Positions 43,774 through 54,064 of a stretch of DNA of 64,000 bases are shown piece after piece (positions within the stretch are counted from its first letter, which is position 1; every line of letters begins with the position of its first letter). Location of the stretch: positions 12,001,390-12,065,389 of the forward strand of contig CM038911.1 in the NCBI GenBank assembly GCA_021904315.1, read 5' to 3'. Under the pieces are notes generated by a model. That model was not told the DNA's origin and did not search any database. It saw only the letters and a list, made by a program, of their open reading frames with translations. The position numbers and the translations under genes were made by a program. Origin of the DNA: Sphagnum magellanicum. Taxonomy: Eukaryota > Streptophyta > Sphagnopsida > Sphagnales > Sphagnaceae.

Positions 43774-45402
43774 GGTGGTGGTGGTGCTGCTGCTGCTCTT
43801 GTTGAATTTACCACAAAATGTCTGTCAAACTTGCAAACCCACATGAAAGAAAAAACACCAACACAACCTTCTCTCCTCTACTGACCCACTAAAACCTCTT
43901 TCCCTCCTTCATCAAACTCCTTTTGGATGCATGTTTCGTATCAGAAGCTGGATTCTATAGATATTGCTCTGAATGCCATCAATCTGATGAAGAACAAAAA
44001 GCCAACTCTTCTGTTGCATGGAAGCCCATCTGATTACATCACCATCCATCTGATCACATCAGCTTCCATGAAGCAGAGACTTACAGGAATGCTGGTATAT
44101 GCAAAGCATGGTTTGTTGCAACTGCTGCAACAATTGTTGTCGCCCCACCAGCACCACCAACAATGCCCCTCCCAGTCAGTCAATCATGGTTGCTTTGCTT
44201 GCGTCAAAACAATTACAGAAACCTGTGAACAAATCATCCCCAAAGAAGCAACAACTCTTTGTCGAATACCCAATCTTAAAAACTCTTTTGGGTGGTGCCT
44301 CCTCCATGAATCCCAAATCAAACAAAACTCTTGAACCGATGCCTTTGTCGATGATTGCTTTCAAAAACAATCCAGAATTTGCACCCAAAAAGAAAAAAGA
44401 AAAAAAACCCACCACTGATGAATTGACCAAACCTCTTGGTCTGGTGTCTTGTTGATTGCTTCAAAACAATCCAGAAATTCATGAAAAAAATAATTCTTGG
44501 TCTACACCTTGCCTGCTTGCTGAACAAAGCAATACAGGATTTGTGAAGTCCGAAACTGAAAACAGAATTGGTGGGTATGTCACGGATGAGCAACAGCAGC
44601 AGCAGCAGCACATATGGGTGGGTGTGGTGGGGCTTGAGGAGAAGGGTTTTCTTTTTCTCTGCTGCAGCAACTACTGGTGTTTTTGTTTGTTTACTGGAGG
44701 AGGATAGCAGGCAAAACTCTTGTTCTTCTTCCTCTGGTTTTGCTCAGCTGAGGAGGAGCATCCAAGACTTGTTCCCAGCAGCAGCAGCAGCCCACAAGCC
44801 ATTGCAAGGTAGGAAGGGAGAGAGTGTGAGCGAGTAGAGAAGCAGGAAGAAGAAGAAGACAAAAAAAAAGATGCTCATCTTATGCTTGCTGCTGTTGACA
44901 CCATTGCAAAAGGAATGCAGAAGAAAGCAAAGCAATAATAATGCAACCAAATTAGAACACAAACAGAAACAGCAAGACACCCAACTGCTCCAAACCATTA
45001 ATTCATGTCCCTTTTCTGTTGTTTCTGGCCCTCTTTTTGTATGTTGTTGCTGCTGTGTCCTCCTTCAAAAGTTTTCCAATAATTTACAGCTGAGAATCAT
45101 GAAACCAAAGGGAGGGGGGGGGAGTCCCACACTGTGTTGTATCATGCACGAAGCTTTTGGAGAGAGAGAGAAGAATGGGTGGGAGCATAGTGCCACCCAT
45201 CAATGTTTCTGACAATCCAGCATCTTTCGCTGAAATTCTTCTGGAGGAAAGGAAAAGAGAAAACCTTGCAACCCTAAAACCTTGCAACCCTAGAGAGAGA
45301 AATCAATCAATCCTTGGGTCCCAAGCCATCCATCATGTATGTAGCCACCAAATAATAATAATAATTTTTATTTTATTTTAATATTTTTTTATTAATTTAA
45401 TT
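43774..45402. other. Upstream region of the ABCC gene, rich in CAG/CTG tracts
   Basis: The first several hundred bases before the ABCC start should hold its promoter and 5' UTR on the minus strand. Short (CAG)n tracts lie near 44590-44610 and 44778-44792. Long open frames here are by-products of these triplet tracts on both strands. No other gene is supported. Confidence 0.5.
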
Positions 45403-45836
45403 TTGGCGAATTTTCTCTCACTATGACGACCAAACAAAATTGGGATAATTTTGGAAATTTTCTTTCTTAGTTTAAAATTCCCAAAAATTTGATACAAAAA
45501 TGAAAAAAAATAAAATCACACCAAACTCATAGTTTGTTTTTTTTTTTGGGGGGGGGGGCGAATTTTCTCACTATGACGACCACAAAAAATTGGGATAATT
45601 TTTTTTTGGAATTTTGGAATTTATTTTTTTTAGTAGTGAATATTCCCAAAAAATTTGCTACAGAAATGAAAAAAAAAATCACACCAAACTCATAGGTTTT
45701 TTTTTTATTAAAAAGTTGGTGAATCTTCTCACTATGACGACCAAAAACATTTAGGATAATTTTGGAAATTCTCTTTTTTAGTGTAAATTCCCAAAAAATT
45801 TGCTACAAAAATGAAAAAAAAAATCACCAAACTTTG
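45403..45836 (+). repeat. Three-copy ~155-bp tandem repeat
   Basis: Three units start near 45403, 45560 and 45719. They share (G)GCGAATTTTCTC or GTGAATCTTCTC, then CACTATGACGACCA, TTGGGATAATTT, ATTCCCAAAAAATTTG, TACAAAAATG, and then ATCACACCAAACTCATAG. Units differ mainly in A/T homopolymer length. No function is visible. Confidence 0.9.
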
Positions 45837-48800
45837 GCAACCACAAAATTGAAAAAAAGAAAAAGAAAAAAGAAGAAAACACCATAACTGTAATTGCACG
45901 AGAAAAAAAAGAAGACATGGAACAACCAATGCCCACAACCATGCATTATCCACCCATCCATCCATCCATCCATCACACAAGAGTCCACATTGAACCCTTG
46001 AGCAATTTGGAAGATCTACAACCTCCATTTGTTGTCAATGGTAGAGCTATTGATCCCCTTCACTAGTTTGTCACCTCCCCTTCTTGCAAAGACCTTGTGT
46101 TCCAAGTGCAATGACCAAGAGCTCTAAGTCATTACCAAAATGCAACCTTAAGAAAATCGATTGCCACTTCATTTAAAATGAGAAAAACCAAGTGGGAGTA
46201 AAGCTAGTAGGATGAATGTTGTGTTCTAAAGTTGTGTCATGAATGCCCACAATGGAGCAATAGGGGGAAGAGATTTGTTAGATTCACAATTGTTAAAGGA
46301 AGAGGACAAGCATCATATATTCAATCTTTGCATTTGATCCATTTGCAAGTTCGAGTTGGGTGGGACTCAAAAAGTGTTTTTGAAACTTTGAATTATTGTA
46401 TTTTATGCATTTGACAAATTTTTCCCTTGTGTTATTATTGAATCCAATCTACTATATTAATTCACTACGTCTGTCTATGACACGACAATTCTACTGCAAA
46501 AGCATTCTACGACAGAAGCGGCCTCTGCATTTTTTATGGCAAAACCGGCCTCTGTATAATTTTGGCGCTGCGGGTCATGGTGGCGGAGAGACACTCGTCA
46601 GCCATCGATCGCGTCGTCACCACTGTCTGTTAATTCCCTTAGAAATGTCTGTCAGTCAGTCTTTATCTTACTTTAACTTTAACTTAGTTTAAGTTACTCT
46701 GGGGGGGGGGGGGGGGGGGGGGGGGGGAGAGGAATAAAGATGTGATAAAGTGAGTTAGGAGCGTTGGATCGGGAATCGGACGGGTGGAATGATGTTTTTC
46801 AGGGGTAAGTATCGTGTTGGGGTAAAAGTGGTGAGCTAGGAAGTTACACATGGGGTGGGATGGACCATTTGGGGGGGGGGAACCGGTGGGTGAGGAGGTG
46901 AGAGACCATTGGACAGAGAATAAACAATACTGCCGTGTGCTCAGTGCCGAGCCTGTCCGACTCTAAAGGACATTGCTTTGGGGGGGGGCGAACGGGGAGG
47001 GGTCCGTTGGTGGAAACATATTTTTTCACACTGAGAAATGGGGCCCTCCGGCTGCTCTGAGCGCCTTTCTTTTTCTTTTGGGGGTTTTTTTTCTCCGATA
47101 AATATTTGTTTCAAGGAGTGATGAAAAAATTGGAGATAAGGCACACTAGCAAGGGAGGGTTTGGGTTTGTAAGGTCTCTTATGAGGTTTATAGGGTCCTT
47201 CAACCTTGGGATGAATGGATGAGTGAGTGGATGGATGGATGGATGCCTCCTTCCTCCATATTTTAGCCGGGCTTTTATTTTAGCTCCGACTTAGTGGGTG
47301 TTCCAAGTTTGAAGTAACCTTATGACCACTTGAAATGTGCCACACTTGAAAACCGTCTATGCCTTGCAGGCAAGGGTTACCACTAGTTATTTTTGATGCG
47401 ACAAGAAACAAGGAGAATAGATATGGGCAAAAGCAAATGGGTGCTTGCTAGACTCAAGCTTTCCACATACATGCACATTCCTTCAACTCATCCTCAATCC
47501 AATTCATGTGTGAAATATTTTTTTGTTGTAGCAAATTATTTGTGTTTACATCTTTGTCTAATATTCCTAAAGAGGGACTTTATTTGTGTTGTTAAATTTC
47601 TTGAAGTTAAAAAATCTCTAATCCTTTTCGTTTTCTACATTGATCCTTTTTTTTATCTTTCATTCTATTCTTTCTCTTGTTACACTTCCAGGATTGAAGG
47701 GGGTCAAAAGAAGACCACAGTTTTATTGCTTACTAACTTAATTTGATTAATTGTAAGAAAAATTCTTGAGTTGTGTTCTTTTGTTATTCTTCATTATGAC
47801 ACCCCTTCATCCTCCTCAAAACTTTAAGTTTTGACTTTTTTTTTCAAACTCAAGTTTTGTAGTTGTTGATCCAAGTGTAAAATGTGTCAATGTCAATGTT
47901 GTCCTTGGAAATTAGTCATTTTTTATCACAATTCTTCCCTTTGATGTTCATCTAATTTTATTTACAAACATTTTAGTGTTTGCTACCACATTCAAGGACG
48001 TTATCAAAGATGTTGTTGAACCTTCTTTTAGGAATCAGAAGAAGAAGCGTAAAAGGTCCAAATGGGACTTTAATGAAATGTATCACAAACATTGGGCTAG
48101 GTGGAATTCCTGGTTAAAACTAGTGTTGTGCATGTAAATGTCAATAGTTGTATATATGACGTGTAAATCCCGTGTGAATGTAAATCATTTACACTTATAA
48201 TTTACACTTACACATTTGAACATTTTACGCTTACACTGTTGGCATGTATTTATATTTTTCTACACTTACATAAAGCTAGTGTAAATATTTGTCAAATACA
48301 CTTACACAAACCCATGTAAATGCATATATTAAAAAAAATTGTACAATCACCATGTCTTTGGGCCTCCTTTCACCTCCAAACCCCTTTTTCAATGGTATTC
48401 GTATAATAATAAAATCTAGGTATGAAATGCTAAAACTCAACATTTAATGCATAAGGTTCAAAAATAATTATAATAATTGTATATGTAGGAATAATGAAAT
48501 TATATGTAGCAACTATGGTGAAGTTTTTTGTATGTAGTAATAATTATTTGTCAAGGTTTTATGTATGAAGGCAACATCTATGAAGTGCAGTGAAAATGCC
48601 GACAATAAAAAAAAATTGTTTGATTTCAATTTGGTTAATTGGGATGCCCAAGATCTATTTTGCCAATCTAGCAATTATTAGAAACTTGTGGTTTTCAATC
48701 CACTACCAAGTCAAGGCACATTTACAAGTGTTTGCATCAATTGGATATCAATGGTAGCCATACAACTTTCTTCCAATAATCTATGTCCATGTGTTTACAA

Positions 48801-48858
48801 TTGTGTTAATGGTGTGAAATAATTTTACAAGATTGCCACTACTTGGGGATTTAGATGT
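45837..48858. other. Repeat-rich spacer
   Basis: It contains a (CATC)n tract near 45950-45974, a poly-G run at 46700-46727, shorter G runs at 46870 and 46980, and a (GGAT)n tract near 47225-47245. 48140-48320 has many TTTACAC/GTGTAAAT words on both strands. A short open stretch at 47997-48118 is rich in Lys/Arg/Trp but matches nothing I know. The last bases border the hAT remnant. Confidence 0.5.
46700..46727 (+). repeat. Poly-G homopolymer of about 27 bases
   Basis: An uninterrupted run of G is followed by GAGAGG. Several shorter G runs follow within 300 bases. The length is likely unreliable in any assembly. Confidence 0.9.
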
Positions 48859-49480
48859 TTAAGGTTCTTCAACAAATGGCAATGATGACTTGTAGACCTC
48901 CATTAACAAAGGCAACAACACTAATTCATCATATGCAACAACTAGAATTGTTGCATTATCATGACCCATATAAATACTCACAAGACGCATGAACTTAAAT
49001 TTGGGTAACATTAATGCAAAAATATTGTGATCGTTCTTCTTTTCAACTTCACGTAAAAAAGAAAGGAAAAGGTACATTACATCTAACACATATTGTTTCA
49101 TGTGATGAAGAAACACTTCCAGTTTTTGATTAAAAAAAACAAAAGCTTCCAAGTTTGCCAAGCTATCAAGAACAATCACAAATGCAAAGTCTTGGTGAAA
49201 CTCACAATATGTAAAAATGATGTACTATAAGGGCATCTCGAAGAAGCCCATGTTGTTGACTTTAATTCAAAACAGGACTAGTCACCAATAGGACTCAAAA
49301 CCTTGACAATAGTTTCACAAATTGCCCAAGTCTTGGGAGAAGGTATACAACTTTGTAAAACCACTATTTGTCTACTATAACATAGGGCAATAGCACCCTG
49401 AAAGGTTAATGCATCTTGGAAGAGCAAAACTTGGCCTGCAAATTTGTAAGCAACTAAAAAAAGACACAAAAGCCCTTGCT
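48859..49480 (-). pseudogene. hAT transposase remnant, C-terminal half
   Basis: Two minus-strand open pieces match the latter half of a hAT-type transposase. One, read from 49469, contains FQDALTFQGAIALCYSRQ and PSPKTWAICETIV. The other, read from 49179, contains FALMLPKFKFMRLVS and AYDELVLLPLLMEVYKS, like the LALMLDPRFK...LVS block of this family. Frame is lost between them, and the dimerisation end is not visible. It continues the remnant at 52173-53421, from which it is split by a 2.49-kb insertion. Confidence 0.65.
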
Positions 49481-50945
49481 ACGAATTCAATGTAAAATAG
49501 CACGAAGGCATATTCACAATTAGGGTACCAAAAAAGAATGTCTAACAAAAAAAAGATTTCAAAGGATTATTTTAGATTTTTATAACATTTAATGTCTTAT
49601 AACTATAGGGTACAAATGAAATAAAATGAATCAACAATGTTATTTTAGAAAAAAATTACATGTCCTTTTGCCCTAAAATAATTTTTTCATACCATTGAAT
49701 TTTTGAACAATTTTTTTTGAAAATTGTTATAATAAATGCTTATAATTGTTCAAATACATGACATGTTTTAAAAAATAATTTTTGAATAAATATGAATTTT
49801 TGAAAGTGTGCTTATTCTATGTAAATTCAATGTTTCATTTTTAAAAATGATAACAATTTCAAATCATAACCAAAAAATGATTTAAAAACTTTTTTACATT
49901 TTTTTGTATAATAAATTACAAATTTTCTTAACACATCATGCACATTATACCTCATTTATATGTGGTAAAATATTTTTGAAGTTTTAATAAATTTGGATAC
50001 ATTTTGGAAAGTTCTTTGAATTTTCAAAGTTTTAGATTTCCACATATTTTAAAGTATGAGTGTTTTTTGAATGTGGTTAATAGGTCTTCATCTTCTTAAT
50101 TTTTTTCCCATCAATTTTTTTATATTATATGAAACCTTTTTATAGTCCTTTGCAAAATTGATTTCTTCTAATGCAATTGGTGTTCATTTTCAAAGGTCCT
50201 AAATCAAAACTTAAACTTAAAATTTTATTAAATGAATTTTTGGTTTCAATTCCTTGACCTTCGTATGAATGAAAAAGGAACAACTTGCCATGATTGCCAT
50301 GGTTTTAAATGGTAAAACATAAATATTTTTCCAATCTTGACTATTTTTTTCATCATTCGACAATCTTTTTGGCTTGTTTTATTGTGACTACACCCTATAA
50401 TGGATTATTGTATGTCTATAGTTAAAATGATGTCATGTTAAACTAATAAAAAAATCAAATACTAAATTGAATACAAAATAAATGTCCTTTTGAATCCTTT
50501 TAGATAATTTGAATCCTTATCTTAATTGCAATTTTCTTCTTAAATCAAAAGGAATGCATTAAGTAATGCAATTGACTTCAAATTTATTTCATGGATATAA
50601 AATGTCTAAATCTATGATTAGTAATGTCCATTAATTTCATTTGATTGTATTATATTCAATATGAAAACTTTAAAGGTTATGAAATTAATCCTGAAAAGGT
50701 TTTATGAAAAAGGATTTTTTTAATACCATTTGGTTGATTTTTTATATTCACTAGGTTTAGAATTTATGGCCTTTAAACATTGGAAAAATGAATAAGAAAT
50801 ATCATGCAAGAAAACATGTCAAATTGTTTATAAATCTTATGTATTCATTTTTTACATTTTTAGTTTTTTATAAAAATATTAATGCATAATTATATACACA
50901 TGTGAAAAATTACCAACACCATAGAAATTATCATAATTTGAATTA

Positions 50946-51885
50946 GGGTTTGGCTAACGCAACACACCTTGATGATAGAAAAACACCTTCTAGCATTTCC
51001 CATGCACTTCCCATGCAACAGTAATGGAGATGCCGCAGCAAAAATATGACGGCTAATAAAGCAAACTTAAATATCAACAACAAGTAGTGTTCACACTGGT
51101 ATGGCGACCTGTTTTTTACAGCACTTCTACAGCTTCGCATGCCGGGCTTTCTTTCTCTCCAATTACACCTTTAGCATCGCCCCAAATGTCATCACATACA
51201 CAGTAGGCATAGGCGCAACAGGCACAGGCACAGGCAAAGCTGATACAATAGCAACAACAGGATGATGACTTGTTTGTTCTCGGTATAGGCGAGCCTGACG
51301 ACCTGCTTGAGCGGATTGAACCCCCTTCAGAGGCTCCAATATGGCCTTCTCTTGCAGCAGCTATGGCAGATCTGAACACTTTCACAGGTCCTAATGGATG
51401 GGCACTTACTTCATTTCGCACAAAGAAGAAGAAAGATGAGGTTGTCAGGGTGTTTCTGCACTGTGACCGAGGTGGTACATACAGATCTCGTGTCAATGAC
51501 GATTTCCGCCGCTGTGGGACCGCCAGTCGCCAAGTTGGATGCCCATTTGATGCAGTCCTTCGCCACTTCGTTGCTTTTGGTGGTTGGAAACTGCGTATTT
51601 GCAACGCTGATCATAATCATGGTCCAGCACCCCCGATCACGCATCCTTCGCTGCGGAGAGCAGCTATGAAGGAGCACAATGACGAGATCAGAGTAGAGGC
51701 TCGTACGGGGTTGCAGAGTACGAAGATCATGAAGAGGCTAAGGGAATAGGACCCAGACATACCCATCCTTACCCGTGATATCCTCAACGATCGCCAACAT
51801 CAATGGATCAAGTTTCTAGTAGGTCGTACGCCGATCTAAGAAGGTGTGTTTTCTATCATCGAGGTGTGTTGCGTTAGCCAGACCC
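50946..51885 (+). mobile_element. 940-bp Mutator-like element with FAR1-type domain, 8-bp target duplication
   Basis: Inverted repeats of about 45 bases begin GGGTTTGGCTAACGCAACAC (left) and GGGTCTGGCTAACGCAACAC (right, other strand). Both continue ACC(T)(T/C)GATGATAGAAAA. The direct duplication TTGAATTA lies at 50938-50945 and 51886-51893. Inside is a plus-strand FAR1/MULE-like zinc-binding domain without a catalytic part. The element is inserted in the 2.49-kb TIR element. Confidence 0.92.
51252..51839 (+). pseudogene. FAR1/MULE-type DNA-binding domain, truncated transposase
   Basis: The frame opens at 51252 after an acceptor-like AACAACAG and reads through LLERIEPPSEAPIWPSL, GWALTSFRTKKKK, FLHCDRGGTYRSR, a Cys pair (RRCGTASRQVGCPF), WKLRICNADHNH and MKRLRE. 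This is the N-terminal zinc-binding (FAR1, WRKY-GCM1-like) domain of Mutator-type transposases. A TAG stop follows at 51747-51749. In the same frame DPDIPILTRDILNDRQ and FLVGRTPI continue the family pattern to a second stop near the right repeat. The catalytic DDE domain is missing, so the copy is non-autonomous. The first exon or start codon is not clear. Confidence 0.75.
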
Positions 51886-52172
51886 TTGAATTATCCAATA
51901 TTTGGCACTTAGTTATTTTTTTGTAAATTTTGTATGTAATAAATAGCTTAAAAAAAATCATGTGTCTGAAAAGTGGTACCCTAATTGTGAATGTGCCCAC
52001 GAAAACACAAAAACAAAAATAGGAAAAAATAAATAAAAATTAGAAATATTTTTTAAAAAAATGGGCAAGAAACACACTTGGTCTTCACATGCATATTTAA
52101 TTTTCTAGGTTTTAATCTAAAATCTATGCATGTTTATTCTTAAATTTTCCTTCCTTTTTTGGATTTTTTCGG

Positions 52173-53421
52173 TCAAGTAATACACTTTTGGATATCAATT
52201 TTTGCATTCTTTATAAATGCAATGGCTAGTCCTTGAACCACTTTTTCATCTTTTGTCACATATTGGTAGACCTTGAATAAGGCATGTCCAGAGTAAAAGC
52301 CGTGAAATGGTTCTAACATGTTCAAAGTTTTACACGACAACACAAAAGTAAAAGTTGTCACACAAGATTGCAAATTAACCCCCTTGTCCTTCACATATGC
52401 AAGAATATTATCAATGCAAGAAAACCTATCAAGAAGTTCCCATAGTTTGGGAACCATGGTTGCACTACTGGTGGCAATGGCTTCAAATAAGCCAATTGTC
52501 ACATGTTTAGGCTCCTAGTTGTTAAACAAAAAGTTGACAACCATAGCAAACACATCATGTGTTCTTGTAGACATTCACAAGTCAAAAGTGCATGTGGACA
52601 ACAAGCAATTAGCCAATGCAAGTTGCACAAATGTGACCAAAGTTTTTTCCACCAAGTTGGCAAAACTTCTTTCACAAAAGCCTTTTTTGATGGACCACCA
52701 TTGGGCATAACTTGTAAGCCATACAATCCAACTAAAAAAAATCAATTACCTTCATGGGCGAAAAACCTTTGATGACATCATATAACATTACATCTTTCGA
52801 AACTTCAACCTATGTATCATTATCTTTTCTAAACTAGTTTGTAGATGAAAAGAATTTAGAGATTACACTCAATGTAATACATGGGTGCTTAGTGGCTAGT
52901 TGAAGTTCAAATGCAAGTGTGGGTTGTTTATTAATTTTATCCACCTACCCCTTTAAAAAGTTGTTATGTTCCACCTCAATGTGTTTCTTCATGATAGTTA
53001 TGCCATTGGATTTATGGTAAGCTATGAGCACTTTTTGAGTTCTAATGTGGAGGGCTAAGATTTTAGGACCAACAATTTGGTGGTGATAAACAATAAAACA
53101 CATGGTTTGGTTTTGGGTAAGATCAATAGGTTGATTGTTGTTTACTTGATAAGAAGTCCAAGTGATTGAGTTGCAACTGTGTGGCTTCCATACCACACAT
53201 TGTCTCTTCAAATCCTTCAATTGCTTCTTTAGAGCAAAATGCTCCTCAATTGCATGCTTTGCAACCTCTACAACTTCAACATCCTCGCCTTCCATGTTGT
53301 TGCTAACAAAACCTACTAATACAATGTGTAAAGTATTGAAAACAAGATTTGCAATCAAATCATTTGGAGACTCCATGGTGCAAGCAAAGAAGCTAAGAAG
53401 ATAATTAGAAGCACAAAACAA
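52173..53421 (-). pseudogene. hAT transposase remnant, N-terminal half
   Basis: Minus-strand pieces run from about 53421 to 52173. They hold a BED-finger tail (GITIMKKHIEVEHNNFLKG), then VMPNGGPSKKAFVKEVLP, TIGLFEAIATSSATMVPKLW, LAYVKDKGVNLQSC and YSGHALFKVYQYVT, which follow one known hAT-type transposase layout. Frame shifts and stops interrupt it. The text stops at KIDIQKCIT, and its expected continuation appears at 49469 beyond the 2.49-kb insertion. Confidence 0.7.
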
Positions 53422-53736
53422 GGTAATTTGAATGTTTGGAAGGTGGAAGGTTTAGGGAAACAAAGGAAAAGACATGCCAATGAATGTGCTACAACATACA
53501 ACCCAATGATTAGCTTGCTTGAGAATTGAGGTCAAGAAAAGGTGAAATCAAAAATCAAGCTTCAAAAAGAAAACCCAACATTAGAAGTCAAAACTTAAAA
53601 CACAAGGTTTAGGGTTTAGGGGCAAGCAAGAAAGCTTCAAAAAAGTTTGAAGACCTAATGAACTTGCTGTAGCTTGCAGCTTCTGCCTAATTCACTTGAT
53701 GTACCTTTCACTTGATGAGTTTGTTGCAACTTCTGC

Positions 53737-53960
53737 AACAATTGACAAAGCAACGAACACACAACACACAAACAATGTTGAACTTGAAAGTTCACTCAAG
53801 AATCAAGCTGCAACTTAGAATCCACAACAATTGATGAAGTAGACGAACACACAACACACAAACAATGTTGAACTTGAAGCTCACTTGAGAATCAAGCACT
53901 ACAACACACAAGTACGTAACATATAAACTGAGAATCAAGCTTTGTAATAGATGAGCAACA
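53737..53960 (+). repeat. Two-and-a-half-copy ~85-bp tandem repeat near the hAT remnant
   Basis: Units share CGAACACACAACACACAAAC, AATGTTGAACTTGAA, CTCA(C)TTGAGAATCAAGC and start near 53755, 53843 and, more degenerate, 53900. They lie upstream of the hAT coding remnant on its strand and may be part of that element. Confidence 0.75.
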
Positions 53961-54064
53961 CAACACACAAACTCAAAATCAAGATCCAAACTTAATTGAG
54001 GCATTTGATGAAGAATGTTCGAGAATGAACAACTAACTTGCAAAAGACTCGAGAAGGCCAACAC

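Larger units (their letters stand above)
49507..51997. mobile_element. 2.49-kb AT-rich TIR element inserted in the hAT remnant
   Basis: Terminal inverted repeats of 24 bases differ at one position: left GGCATATTCACAATTAGGGT... (49507-49530), right the reverse complement of GGCACATTCACAATTAGGGT... (51974-51997). CACGAA flanks both ends (49501-49506 and 51998-52003). Apart from the nested element at 50946-51885 the interior is AT-rich and non-coding, so it is a non-autonomous DNA element. The superfamily cannot be set from a 6-bp duplication with certainty. Confidence 0.75.

Noticed and set aside
43927-44862. Several open frames on both strands upstream of the ABCC gene
   Set aside because: They come from CAG/CTG tracts, overlap on opposite strands and show no domains. 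The stretch is better read as promoter and 5' UTR.
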